Assembly (NCBI RefSeq): GCF_001667735.1
Contig: NZ_LZJN01000206.1
Location: 1 to 64,000 of the forward strand
Source: Mycobacterium sp. E183
GTDB taxonomy: Bacteria; Actinomycetota; Actinomycetes; Mycobacteriales; Mycobacteriaceae
Direction of reading: 5' to 3'
Length of the DNA stretch: 64,000 nucleotides
Positions 54,445-62,628 of the stretch are shown here, piece after piece; within the stretch, counting starts at the first letter, position 1, and each line of letters starts with the position of its first letter. The translations under genes were made by a program, and so were the position numbers. The notes under the pieces are model-generated. The model searched no databases. It saw only the letters and a program-made list of their open reading frames with translations, and was not told the origin of the DNA.

Positions 54445-55254
54445 TCAGTGCGTCACGTCGGAGGTCGACGCCATCGCCGCGCCCACTATTCCGGCGGTGT
54501 TGAGCAGGGCCGCAGCCACCACCGGGGTGCGGTTTTCGAGCAGCGGTAGCCACTTGTCGGCCTTGCGGCTGATGCCGCCGCCGGCGATGAACAGGTCGGG
54601 CCACACCGCGTTCTCGATGGCGACCAGCACGCGGGTGACCTGCTTGGCCCACTTCTCGAAGGTCCAGTCGTTCTTCTCTTTGACCGACGACGCCGCCCGC
54701 TGCTCGGCCTCCTTGCCGCCCACCTCGAGGTGCCCGAACTCGGTGTTCGGGATCAACGTGCCGTTGTGGATGACCGCGGAGCCGATCCCGGTGCCGAACG
54801 TCAGCAACACCACCAGGCCGGACTGGTTTCTGCCCGCACCGTAGTGTTCCTCGGCCAGCCCGGCGGCGTCGGCGTCGTTGAGCACCGTGACGTCCTGGCC
54901 GCCCAGCTCGGCGCTGATGATGTCGCGCGCGTTGGTGCCGATCCAGGATTTGTCGACGTTGGCCGCCGTCTGGACGACGCCGTGGGTGACGACCCCGGGA
55001 TAGGTCACCCCGAGCGGGCCGGTCCAGCCGAACGCGTTGACCACCTCGCCGATGGTCTTGGCGACCGCCGACGGTGTCGCCGGCTGCGGGGTCAACAGCT
55101 TGACCCGATCGCCGATCAACTCGCCGGTGTCCATGTCGACGATGCCGCCCTTGATGCCGCTGCCGCCGACGTCGATGCCGAATCCCCGACGCTGTGGGGT
55201 GCCGACGGCGGTCCCGGTGCCGGGCGAATCCGTGGTCGAGTCGGTGCTGGTCAT
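54445..55254 (-). CDS. ppgK: Polyphosphate glucokinase
   Basis: 269 residues, ROK-type kinase. The phosphate loop is GFGIDVGGSGIKGGIVDM. TYPGVV, LNDADAAGLAE (catalytic Asp) and LLTFGTGIGSAVIHNGTLIPNTE form the glucose site, with EFGHLEVGGKEAE following. It phosphorylates glucose with polyphosphate or ATP. The ATG at 55254 is the conserved N-terminus. Confidence 0.95.
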   Translation of the reverse strand: MTSTDSTTDSPGTGTAVGTPQRRGFGIDVGGSGIKGGIVDMDTGELIGDRVKLLTPQPATPSAVAKTIGEVVNAFGWTGPLGVTYPGVVTHGVVQTAANVDKSWIGTNARDIISAELGGQDVTVLNDADAAGLAEEHYGAGRNQSGLVVLLTFGTGIGSAVIHNGTLIPNTEFGHLEVGGKEAEQRAASSVKEKNDWTFEKWAKQVTRVLVAIENAVWPDLFIAGGGISRKADKWLPLLENRTPVVAAALLNTAGIVGAAMASTSDVTH

Positions 55255-55357
55255 CGAAGCTCCTGGGCGTGACTTTGGCTGTCCGCCCACCTTAGCCCGG
55301 TGCCGATGTGGCGACGGGGTATCTGCGGGGCCGCGCCGCCTGTGATGCGATAGACCG

Positions 55358-56236
55358 GTGACCCGCCCTCAGGACGAGCCCGCCCGGTTGCGCGCGGTGG
55401 CCGAGTCGTTGGCCACGGAAGCCGCCGCGTTCGTGCGGCGCCGGCGCGCCGAGGTGTTCGGGGCGACCGCGGCGGGCTCGCCATCTCCAGGCGACGGCGC
55501 CGTGCGGTCGAAGAGCACCCCCACCGATCCGGTGACCGTCGTCGACACGGAAACGGAGCGCCTGCTGCGGGATCGGCTGGCCGAATTGCGGCCGGGCGAC
55601 CCGATTCTCGGCGAGGAGGGGGGCGGCCCGGCCGATCCGGCGGGCACGCCCGCGGGCGCGGTCACCTGGGTGCTCGATCCCATCGACGGCACGGTGAACT
55701 TCGTCTACGGCATACCGGCGTACGCGGTGTCGGTGGGCGTGCAGGTCGACGGGGTGTCGGTGGCGGGCGCGGTCGCCGACGTCGTCGGCGGCCGGGTGTA
55801 CTCGGCGGCGGTGGGCCAGGGCGCACACGTCATCGACGAGGACGGCCCCCGGCCGTTGCGGTGCGCCGCGGTCGACGACTTGTCGATGGCGTTGCTGGGC
55901 ACCGGTTTCGGTTATTCACGGCAGCGCCGGACGACGCAGGCGGCGTTGTTGGCGCGGCTGCTGCCGGTGGTCCGCGACGTCCGTCGCATCGGCTCGGCGG
56001 CGCTCGATCTGTGCATGGTCGCGGCGGGCCGGCTGGACGCGTTCTACGAGCACGGCCTGCAGCCGTGGGATTGCGCCGCGGGCGCGCTGATCGCGGCCGA
56101 GGCGGGGGCGCGAGTTAGCTTGCCGCCGCCCGACATTGAGGGCGCCGGGCTGGTGCTGGCCGCCGCGCCGGGAATCGCCGACGCGCTGCTGGCCGCGCTG
56201 AACGAGGTCGACGGCCTGGACCCGATTCTCGACTGA
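55358..56236 (+). CDS. suhB: Inositol monophosphatase family protein SuhB
   Basis: 292 residues. Metal-binding motifs: DPVTVVDTETE, GEEGGG and WVLDPIDGTVNFVYGIP, then PWDCAAGALIAAEAGA near the C-terminus. It hydrolyses inositol-1-phosphate to inositol for phosphatidylinositol and mycothiol. It is divergent from ppgK. Confidence 0.94.
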   Translation: MTRPQDEPARLRAVAESLATEAAAFVRRRRAEVFGATAAGSPSPGDGAVRSKSTPTDPVTVVDTETERLLRDRLAELRPGDPILGEEGGGPADPAGTPAGAVTWVLDPIDGTVNFVYGIPAYAVSVGVQVDGVSVAGAVADVVGGRVYSAAVGQGAHVIDEDGPRPLRCAAVDDLSMALLGTGFGYSRQRRTTQAALLARLLPVVRDVRRIGSAALDLCMVAAGRLDAFYEHGLQPWDCAAGALIAAEAGARVSLPPPDIEGAGLVLAAAPGIADALLAALNEVDGLDPILD

Positions 56237-56243
56237 CGGTTCG

Positions 56244-56894
56244 TCAGCAGCTGCTGGAGTGAATCTTGGTGAGCAGCGCGGGGTCTGACGGCTCGGTGGC
56301 GCCGGGGCGCAGCGCGGCGAGGGCGGCGTCGATGTCGTCGTTGTGGGCCAGCGCGGTGAAGTCCGTTCCCAGCGACAGGTCGACGGAGTCGTCGGCGCGG
56401 TTGTCGTTGAACAACTCCATGCAGGGCGCCACCAGCCACACCGTCGCCGCGGTGGCTTGCCCTGCGGTGCCGAACCGGATCTGGCCCTGGCAGGTGAGCC
56501 GGGTGCCCGCGTAGAGCGGATCGTTGGCGGCGGCCGGCTGGGCGAAGCCGAGGTCTTTCAGCGCGCCGGCGACGTCGCCGGCCTGTCCGCCACGGCCGCT
56601 GGCGTTGAGGACGCGGACCTTGGCGTCGTTGAGCTTGGCCGGCGTGACGTCCATCATCGCGCTCCGCGACACCTGCTCGCCGAGCTGAGCCGCCGTCGAA
56701 TTGGCCCCCTTCGGTGGTGGGTTGCACACCGCGACCTCGTGCACCCTGGCCGGCCGGGTCAGCGCAATCGTCCACACCACGGCCGTCGCCGCCACCAGGA
56801 GGACCACCACAACGATGGCGGGCCGGGGATTGCGTCGCCGGAAGGGCCGGCCGTGCTTGTCGAAGGCAGTACCCTCGGTGATTTGTGCGACCAC
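56244..56894 (-). CDS. cei: Envelope integrity protein Cei
   Basis: 216 residues. A basic cytosolic stretch (FRRRNPRP) precedes one membrane helix (AIVVVVLLVAATAVVWTIAL). The extracytoplasmic LytR_C-like domain has KVRVLNASGRGGQAGDVAGAL and LTCQGQIRFG, with four cysteines that can pair. It has the same length as M. tuberculosis Cei (Rv2700), which supports envelope stability and virulence. The GTG at 56894 has a -10 hexamer 6 nt upstream. Confidence 0.92.
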   Translation of the reverse strand: MVAQITEGTAFDKHGRPFRRRNPRPAIVVVVLLVAATAVVWTIALTRPARVHEVAVCNPPPKGANSTAAQLGEQVSRSAMMDVTPAKLNDAKVRVLNASGRGGQAGDVAGALKDLGFAQPAAANDPLYAGTRLTCQGQIRFGTAGQATAATVWLVAPCMELFNDNRADDSVDLSLGTDFTALAHNDDIDAALAALRPGATEPSDPALLTKIHSSSC

Positions 56895-56900
56895 AGGTGC

Positions 56901-56906
56901 ACTCTA
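56901..56906 (-). promoter_or_regulatory. -10 element (TAGAGT) of a predicted leaderless cei transcript
   Basis: Minus-strand TAGAGT, 6 nt before the GTG at 56894. Confidence 0.58.
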
Positions 56907-57075
56907 GTCGCACCCTAAACGCACTGTTCAAAGGCGAACGCAAGGGCCAATATGGGTGTGTGACGCAAATCACACACAACCGGGCCGCGATCCGGGCACG
57001 AATCATTTGGTGGATGCGTTCGACGCTGGTACAAAGCGATGCTTGAGCAACGAGGGCATGTGAGGGGATAGGGCA

Positions 57076-57378
57076 ATGCCTACCGACTATGACGCTCCAC
57101 GGCGCACCGAGACCGACGATGTCTCGGAGGACTCGCTGGAGGAGCTCAAAGCACGACGCAACGAGGCGGCTTCGGCCGTGGTTGACGTCGACGAATCCGA
57201 AACCGCTGAATCTTTTGAACTGCCTGGCGCCGACCTGTCGGGGGAAGAACTGTCGGTGCGCGTCATTCCGAAGCAGGCTGACGAGTTCACCTGCTCCAGC
57301 TGCTTCCTGGTGCAACACCGCAGCCGACTGGCCAGCGAAAAGAACGGCCTCATGATCTGTACCGACTGCGCAGCCTGA
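57076..57378 (+). CDS. DUF4193 protein (Rv2699c-like)
   Basis: 100 residues: acidic N-terminal half (DDVSEDSLEELKARR, ELPGADLSGEEL). The C-terminal zinc-ribbon-like part has CSSC and CTDC 17 residues apart. It is very strongly conserved in actinobacteria, with unknown function. It is convergent with the DUF3093 gene (4-bp gap). Confidence 0.85.
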   Translation: MPTDYDAPRRTETDDVSEDSLEELKARRNEAASAVVDVDESETAESFELPGADLSGEELSVRVIPKQADEFTCSSCFLVQHRSRLASEKNGLMICTDCAA

Positions 57379-57382
57379 CAGG

Positions 57383-57868
57383 TCAGCTGCGCAATGCCGA
57401 CAGCACCCGCTCGGGGTGGCGGCAACTCACCAGCCAGTACGGCGTCGGGTCGTCCGGGTCGTCGAGGACGACCAGAATCATCGGTCCGATCCATGCCCGG
57501 TGCAGGACGAACGCCGCCGGGTCGAGTTGGCGTCCCAGCGCCGCGGACTTGGCCGACGCGGCGACCGAAGCGGACCGGGCGATCACGGTGACCGGCAGGT
57601 GCGCCTCACCGGCCCACAGCTCGACCCCGCCGGGGGCGTTCGGATCGGCGGTGACCCGAATCTCCACGCGGCCCAGCCACAACAGCGTCCCGGCGGCCAC
57701 CGCGAACAGCGTCGCGTACGGCAGCCAGGAAGGACGGGGGGCGACACCCATGTTGACTTCGAACGCGATCAGCCCCGCCAGCCCGAAGGCCAACGGCCAC
57801 CACCACCATGGCACCCACAGTCGTTCGCGATATCGCACACTGTGCGGCGCGACGCGCGTCCCGGACAC
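57383..57868 (-). CDS. DUF3093 membrane protein (Rv2698-like)
   Basis: 161 residues. YRERLWVPWWWWPLAFGLAGLIAFEVN forms the first of two membrane helices and is the family hallmark. The second (WLPYATLFAVAAGTLLWLG) leads into a soluble beta-rich domain ending WLVSCRHPERVLSAL. Function is unknown. GTG 57868 is chosen by length and the -10 spacing; the longer frame would run over the dut promoter. Confidence 0.83.
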   Translation of the reverse strand: MSGTRVAPHSVRYRERLWVPWWWWPLAFGLAGLIAFEVNMGVAPRPSWLPYATLFAVAAGTLLWLGRVEIRVTADPNAPGGVELWAGEAHLPVTVIARSASVAASAKSAALGRQLDPAAFVLHRAWIGPMILVVLDDPDDPTPYWLVSCRHPERVLSALRS

Positions 57869-57875
57869 GCAGTCA

Positions 57876-57881
57876 AGGGTA
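57876..57881 (-). promoter_or_regulatory. -10 element (TACCCT) of the DUF3093 gene, overlapping the dut -10
   Basis: Minus-strand TACCCT, 7 nt before the GTG at 57868. Its first two bases (57880-57881) are also the first two bases of the dut -10 on the other strand. Confidence 0.6.
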
Positions 57882-57885
57882 ATCT
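57880..57885 (+). promoter_or_regulatory. -10 element (TAATCT) of dut, overlapping the DUF3093 -10
   Basis: TAATCT lies 8 nt before the dut GTG at 57894. The two divergent start codons are only 25 bp apart. Confidence 0.6.
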
Positions 57886-57893
57886 GTGGCCCC

Positions 57894-58358
57894 GTGTCGA
57901 CCAGTCTGGCCATCATCCGCCTCGATCCCGAGCTTCCACTGCCCACGCGCGCACATGAGGGCGACGCCGGAGTGGATCTCTACAGCGCGGAGGACCTCAA
58001 GCTGGAACCCGGGCGACGCGCCCTGGTGCGCACCGGCGTCGCGGTCGCGATTCCGTTCGGGATGGTCGGGTTGGTCCACCCGCGTTCGGGACTGGCGTCG
58101 CGCGTGGGACTTTCGATCGTCAACAGCCCCGGCACCATCGACGCGGGTTATCGCGGCGAGATCAAGGTCGCGCTGATCAACCTCGACCCGGCCGAGCCGA
58201 TCGTGGTGCATCGGGGTGACCGCATCGCCCAGCTGCTGGTGCAGCGGGTCGAGTTGGTCGAGCTGGTCGAGGTGTCGTCGTTCGACGAGGCCGGGCTGGC
58301 CGAAACCTCCCGTGGCGACGGTGGCCACGGTTCCTCCGGCGGACATGCGAGTTTGTGA
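57894..58358 (+). CDS. dut: dUTP diphosphatase
   Basis: 154 residues, trimeric dUTPase. The five motifs are present: HEGDAGVDLYS, HPRSGLA, GTIDAGYRGEIKV, RGDRIAQL and the C-terminal RGDGGHGSSGGH (phosphate-lid motif V). It removes dUTP and supplies dUMP to ThyA/ThyX. Its stop overlaps the next start by one base. Confidence 0.96.
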   Translation: MSTSLAIIRLDPELPLPTRAHEGDAGVDLYSAEDLKLEPGRRALVRTGVAVAIPFGMVGLVHPRSGLASRVGLSIVNSPGTIDAGYRGEIKVALINLDPAEPIVVHRGDRIAQLLVQRVELVELVEVSSFDEAGLAETSRGDGGHGSSGGHASL

Positions 58359-59107
58359 TGGCACTTAAGAGACGTAGCGACGACAGCGACGAGCCGGTGG
58401 ACGCGGAAGCTGCCGCCGACCCGATCGACGACGAGTACGGCGAGGAACTCGAGGGCCCCTTCGACATCGACGATTTCGACGACCCCTCGGTCGCGGAATT
58501 GGCGCGCCTGGACCTGGGCTCGGTGCTCATTCCCATGCCGGAGGCGGGCCAGCTGCAGGTGGAGCTGACCGAGACCGGCGTTCCGAGCGCGGTGTGGGTC
58601 GTCACGCCCAACGGCCGCTTCACCATCGCGGCCTACGCGGCGCCGAAGACGGGCGGCCTGTGGCGCGAGGTGGCCGGCGAGCTCGCCGATTCGCTGCGCA
58701 AGGACTCGGCCAAAGTCAGCATCAAGGATGGCCCCTGGGGCCGCGAGGTGGTCGGCTCGGCTTCCGGGGCGGTGCGCTTCATCGGGGTCGACGGGTACCG
58801 GTGGATGATCCGCTGCGTCATCAACGGCCCGCACGAGACCATGGAGGCGCTCGAGCAGGAGGCGCGAGCGGCGTTGGCGGACACCGTCGTTCGCCGCGGT
58901 GACACGCCCCTTCCGGTGCGCACGCCGTTGACCGTGCAGCTGCCCGAGCCCATGGCGCAGCAGCTGCGGGAGGCCGCGGCCGCCCAGCAAGCCGAGGCGC
59001 AACAGGCCCAACAAGGCGAGGCGGAGTCGGGGTCTAACGAGCCCGCCGCGCGCCGCAGCGTCGAGGGCTCGGCCATGCAGCAGCTGCGCACCACCACCGG
59101 CGGCTGA
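58358..59107 (+). CDS. DUF3710 protein (Rv2696c-like)
   Basis: 249 residues (GTG at 58355 would add one codon). An acidic N-terminus (DDSDEPVDAEAAADPIDDEY) precedes the conserved GPFDIDDFDDPSVAELARLDLG block and a beta-rich domain with RFIGVDGYRWMIRCVINGP. The C-terminal tail is Ala/Gln-rich (EAAAAQQAEAQQAQQGEA). It is conserved behind dut in actinobacteria, with unknown role. It is coupled to dut. Confidence 0.8.
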   Translation: MALKRRSDDSDEPVDAEAAADPIDDEYGEELEGPFDIDDFDDPSVAELARLDLGSVLIPMPEAGQLQVELTETGVPSAVWVVTPNGRFTIAAYAAPKTGGLWREVAGELADSLRKDSAKVSIKDGPWGREVVGSASGAVRFIGVDGYRWMIRCVINGPHETMEALEQEARAALADTVVRRGDTPLPVRTPLTVQLPEPMAQQLREAAAAQQAEAQQAQQGEAESGSNEPAARRSVEGSAMQQLRTTTGG

Positions 59108-59117
59108 CCCGAACCCG

Positions 59118-59819
59118 TCAGCCCACGTCGGCGAGGGCGGCCAGGCACGCCGCGCCCAGCGCGGCGGGGTCCACGCCGATCTGGTCGAGCGTCACCGTTC
59201 GCAGCGCCGCGCGCGGCGCGGCATCGACCCACTCCACGCCGACGCCCAGCGGATGAATGGGATCGTCGACCGCGGCCGCCACGGCCAGGGGCACGGTCAG
59301 GCGGGCCAGCGCGGCGCGGGTCGGCGCCACATAGGCGGCCGCCTCGTCCATCGCGTCGGGCAATTGTGGCCACTGGGCCCGCCACGACCGGGCCAATTCG
59401 TCGGCCAGCCAGGGCGGGCTGGATGCCCTCATCAGACCGGTCGTCACCGCCAGCCCATCAGCGCGCAGCTGCGACGCCGTATACCGCGCCGCGAGCGCCG
59501 CGGGCGCGGCTTCCGGTGCGCCGGCCCACGCCGGCAGGGCGGCCAGGACGGCGACCACGTCGTCCGGGTGGGCCAGTGCCCAGGCGGCGGCCACCGCGGC
59601 GCCGATCGACACGCCGCCGACGGCGATCGGGCCGGTGCGCGCGGCGGCATCCAGGGCCGACACGTAGCCGTCGATCAACCGATCCGGCCGGGGCGGCGGG
59701 GCCACCAGCACCGCGCCGACGTCGCCCAGCGGGCCCGAAAACGCCCGGTGAACGTAGTCGTCGTCGGACCCGGTGCCGGGCAACAACACCGTCGTGACAC
59801 CCCGCAGATCGACAGCCAC
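59118..59819 (-). CDS. Alpha/beta hydrolase-like protein (Rv2695-like)
   Basis: 233 residues. TTVLLPGTGSDDDYVHRAF opens the fold, and the nucleophile elbow is GGVSIGAAVAAAWAL. VAAAVDDPIHP provides the acid, with a late His less clear. The GTG at 59819 gives the expected length; the much longer open frame upstream has no similarity. The substrate is unknown. Confidence 0.75.
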   Translation of the reverse strand: MAVDLRGVTTVLLPGTGSDDDYVHRAFSGPLGDVGAVLVAPPPRPDRLIDGYVSALDAAARTGPIAVGGVSIGAAVAAAWALAHPDDVVAVLAALPAWAGAPEAAPAALAARYTASQLRADGLAVTTGLMRASSPPWLADELARSWRAQWPQLPDAMDEAAAYVAPTRAALARLTVPLAVAAAVDDPIHPLGVGVEWVDAAPRAALRTVTLDQIGVDPAALGAACLAALADVG

Positions 59820-59955
59820 CCCCCGATAGTGCCTGGCGTCCAGTTGCGCTCCAACATCGGTGTTTGAGTCGGTTGGCGCGTGGGAACCAACAGGTCTACG
59901 GTGTCCGTTGGCATAAGTGAAGCGCCGAGGCTTAACAGCATTGTCAGGAGTGGCC

Positions 59956-60324
59956 ATGGGGGCCCAAGGATATCTGCGCCGGCTCACCCGTCGTTTGACG
60001 GAGGCGCCGGAGCAACGCGACTCCGAGGAGTTGTCCGACGAGGTCGCGAGCACTGGCGCGCAACGGGTTATCGATTGCGAGCGTGGCCAAGAGGTCACGA
60101 TGGTCGGCACGCTGCGCAGCGTGGAATGTAACGGCAAGGCCTGTGCGGGCGGGGTCCGCGCCGAGCTGTTCGACGGCAGCGACACCGTCACTTTGGTCTG
60201 GTTGGGGCAGCGCCGGATCCCCGGCATCGACTCGGGCCGCAAGCTGCGGGTGCGGGGCCGGCTGGGCAAGCTGGAGAACGGCACCAAGGCCATCTACAAC
60301 CCGCACTACGAAATTCAGCGGTGA
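59956..60324 (+). CDS. OB-fold nucleic-acid-binding protein (Rv2694c-like)
   Basis: 122 residues. After a basic helix (LRRLTRRLTEAPEQRDSEEL) comes an OB-fold: EVTMVGTLRSVE, AELFDGSDTVTLVWLGQRRIPGI and LRVRGRLGKLENGTKAIYNPHYEI. It resembles a free-standing tRNA-anticodon/RecG-type OB domain; ligand unknown. CAGGAG precedes the ATG. The next gene overlaps by 4 bases. Confidence 0.83.
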   Translation: MGAQGYLRRLTRRLTEAPEQRDSEELSDEVASTGAQRVIDCERGQEVTMVGTLRSVECNGKACAGGVRAELFDGSDTVTLVWLGQRRIPGIDSGRKLRVRGRLGKLENGTKAIYNPHYEIQR

Positions 60325-61040
60325 CCCAACCCGACGATCGGGGTCCGAGTTCGGGACCCGACGAGTCGGGCGGGGCTGAGCGCGCGACCGTCAATCGCAT
60401 CACCGCCGAACGCCTGCTGCGGCAGGCCGGCGGGGTCAGCGGCGTCATCTATTCGTCGCTGCCCGTTGTGATCTTCGTCATTGCGTCGAGCGTGTCGGGT
60501 TTGTTCGCGGCGATCGCCTCCGCGCTGACCGCGGCCGCCCTGGTCTTGGTGTGGCGCCTGATCCGGCGGGACTCCCCGCAGCCGGCCGTGTCCGGGTTCT
60601 TCGGCGTCGCGATCTGCGCGCTGGTCGCCTACATCGTCGGGGAGTCCAAGGGCTACTTCCTGCTGGGCATCTGGATGTCGTTGCTGTGGGCGGTGGTCGT
60701 CGCGGCGTCGGTCGTCATCCGGCGGCCGCTGGTCGGCTACGTGTGGACCTGGGCCACCGGGCGGGGTCACGGCTGGCGCGACGTCCCGAGGGCCATCCAC
60801 GCGCTCGACGCAGCCTCGATCTGTTGGGTGTTGGTCTTCGCCGCCCGGTTCGTGGTCCAGGGCCTGCTCTACAACGCCGATCAGACGGGTTGGCTGGCCG
60901 TCGCTCGCATTGCGATGGGTTGGCCGCTGACCGTGGCGGCCGCGCTCGCGACGTACCTGGCGATCAAGTCCGCGCAGCGCGCCATGCTCGCGGCCGGCGA
61001 CGCCCGCGCCCCGATCGACGCCGATCCCGTCAGCGACTAG
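60321..61040 (+). CDS. DUF3159 membrane protein (Rv2693c-like)
   Basis: 239 residues with about five membrane helices. SGVIYSSLPVVIFVIASSVSG, YIVGESKGYFLLGIWMSLLW and RPLVGYVWTWATG are typical of DUF3159, related to intracellular-septation-like proteins. It is coupled to the OB-fold gene (GTGA), and its stop touches the 44-bp repeat. Confidence 0.82.
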   Translation: MTQPDDRGPSSGPDESGGAERATVNRITAERLLRQAGGVSGVIYSSLPVVIFVIASSVSGLFAAIASALTAAALVLVWRLIRRDSPQPAVSGFFGVAICALVAYIVGESKGYFLLGIWMSLLWAVVVAASVVIRRPLVGYVWTWATGRGHGWRDVPRAIHALDAASICWVLVFAARFVVQGLLYNADQTGWLAVARIAMGWPLTVAAALATYLAIKSAQRAMLAAGDARAPIDADPVSD

Positions 61041-61137
61041 CGGTGATCGCGAGCGCGGCGGAGCCGGGCGCTGCGGGTCACCGCCATCGGTCCGCGGTGA
61101 TCGCGAGCGCGGCGGAGCCGGGCGCTGCGGGTCACCG
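61040..61137. repeat. Two-copy 44-bp direct repeat between convergent genes
   Basis: Identical 44-bp units at 61040-61083 and 61094-61137 with a 10-bp spacer (54-bp period). They fill the whole gap between the DUF3159 and ceoC stops. Each unit begins with GGTGA and ends with TCACC near its edges, so it could also fold as a hairpin. Confidence 0.9.
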
Positions 61138-61140
61138 GTC

Positions 61141-61818
61141 CTAGTCGTCGAGCCCCGGGCCGTCGGGCAGCAGGAGCTTGCGCAGATCCTCTTCGGCCTC
61201 GGCGACCGCGACGAAGAGCAGCTCGTCGCCGCCTTCGAGCGGCTCGTCGGCCTCCGGCACGATGACCCGCGGGCCGCGCAGGATCGTCACCAGCGAAGCG
61301 TCGCGCGGCAGCTGCAGGCGGCGCACCGGCTTGCCGCCCCAGGGGGTGTCGTCGGGCAGCGTGATCTCGACCAGGTTGGCCTGCCCGCGGCGGAATTCCA
61401 TGAGCCGCACCAGATCACCGACCGCGACGGCCTCTTCGATCAGTGAGGCCAGCATGCGCGGCGTGGACACCGCCACGTCGACGCCCCAGGCGTCGGTGAA
61501 CAGCCACTCGTTGCGGGGGTCGTTGACCCGGGCCACCACCCGGGGCACCGCGAATTCGGTCTTGGCCAGCAGGCTGAGCACGACGTTGGCCTTGTCGTCG
61601 CCGGTTGCGGCGACCACCACGTCGAATTCGTGCAGGTGCACCGATTCCAGCAGGCTCAGTTCGCAGGCGTCGCCGAGCCGCCAGTGCGCGGCGGGGATGG
61701 CGTCGACGTCGACGTGATCGGGGTTGCGCTCGATCAGCGTCACGTCGTGGCCGTTGCCGATGAGTTCGCGACTGACGGAGCGGCCGACCGCGCCGGCCCC
61801 GGCGACAGCTACCTTCAT
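61141..61818 (-). CDS. ceoC: TrkA-like K+ uptake regulatory protein CeoC
   Basis: 225 residues. The RCK_N Rossmann domain has VAVAGAGAVGRSVSREL and an acidic end of the second strand (LIERNPDHVD). An RCK_C domain (about 135-215) follows. It binds NAD(H)/nucleotide and gates a Trk-type potassium system. It is downstream of ceoB on the same strand (12-bp gap), as in M. tuberculosis. No channel subunit is in the window. Confidence 0.92.
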   Translation of the reverse strand: MKVAVAGAGAVGRSVSRELIGNGHDVTLIERNPDHVDVDAIPAAHWRLGDACELSLLESVHLHEFDVVVAATGDDKANVVLSLLAKTEFAVPRVVARVNDPRNEWLFTDAWGVDVAVSTPRMLASLIEEAVAVGDLVRLMEFRRGQANLVEITLPDDTPWGGKPVRRLQLPRDASLVTILRGPRVIVPEADEPLEGGDELLFVAVAEAEEDLRKLLLPDGPGLDD

Positions 61819-61830
61819 GTTCGCCGCTCC

Positions 61831-62499
61831 TTAACCGAGGTCTTCGCTGGGTGGCAGGGCTGCGATGGCCACGGCCTCGGCCACCCGGCCCGAGATCGCG
61901 GCGACGTAGACCTGATCGCCGGCCTGCAGAGCCGTCTTGGGCTCGGGCAGGACGCCGGCTCCGAACCGGATCAGGAAGGCCACCCGGGCGCCGGTCGCCT
62001 GCTCGAGATCGGTGACCCGGTGGCCGATCCACTCCTCGTGCAGGACTACCTCGGCGACGGCCACCGTGCCGGTCGGGTCCCGCCATTTGGCTGTCTCGGT
62101 GTCCCGCAGCAGCGCGTTGAGCAGGCGGTCGGTGGTCCAGGGCACGGTGGCGATGGTGGGGATGCCGAGGCGCTCGTAGACCTCGGCCCGCTTGGCGTCG
62201 TAGATGCGGGCGACGACGCGCTTCACGCCGAAGGTCTCCCGGGCCAACCGCGCCGAGATGATGTTGGAGTTGTCGCCGGAGGAGACCGCGGCGAACGCGT
62301 CGGCCTCCTCGATGCCGGCCCGCAGCAACACGTCGCGGTCGAACCCCTGGCCGAGCACCCGTTCCCCGCCGTATTCCGGGCTGAGCCGGTTGAAGGCGGT
62401 GCTGTCGCGGTCGATGACCGCGACGTCGTGGCCGATCCGCGACAGCCCGTCGGCCACCGAGGAACCGACGCGGCCACAGCCCATCACCACTACTCGCAA
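61831..62499 (-). CDS. ceoB: TrkA-like K+ uptake regulatory protein CeoB
   Basis: 222 residues from a TTG at 62499. The Rossmann motif is VVVMGCGRVGSSVADGL, then VIDRDSTAFNRL, and SSGDNSNIISARLARETF. An RCK_C-like domain is at the end. The longer frame adds 28 poorly conserved residues; AGAGGA precedes the TTG and similarity begins with RVVVMGCG. It forms a pair with ceoC. Confidence 0.9.
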   Translation of the reverse strand: MRVVVMGCGRVGSSVADGLSRIGHDVAVIDRDSTAFNRLSPEYGGERVLGQGFDRDVLLRAGIEEADAFAAVSSGDNSNIISARLARETFGVKRVVARIYDAKRAEVYERLGIPTIATVPWTTDRLLNALLRDTETAKWRDPTGTVAVAEVVLHEEWIGHRVTDLEQATGARVAFLIRFGAGVLPEPKTALQAGDQVYVAAISGRVAEAVAIAALPPSEDLG

Positions 62500-62614
62500 T
62501 TTCCGATCCTCTCGGCTGCGTCCTGCGGCCCCCATCGGCAACCCACGTCGGCCAGCCGATTTCGGGTCGGCAAACATTCTCACCTACGAAGCTACCGCCA
62601 CACCCCGGTGGGCT

Positions 62615-62620
62615 TAGTCT
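62615..62620 (+). promoter_or_regulatory. -10 element (TAGTCT) of a possible leaderless transcript
   Basis: TAGTCT is 8 nt before the GTG at 62629. Confidence 0.42.
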
Positions 62621-62628
62621 TGGCTCTC

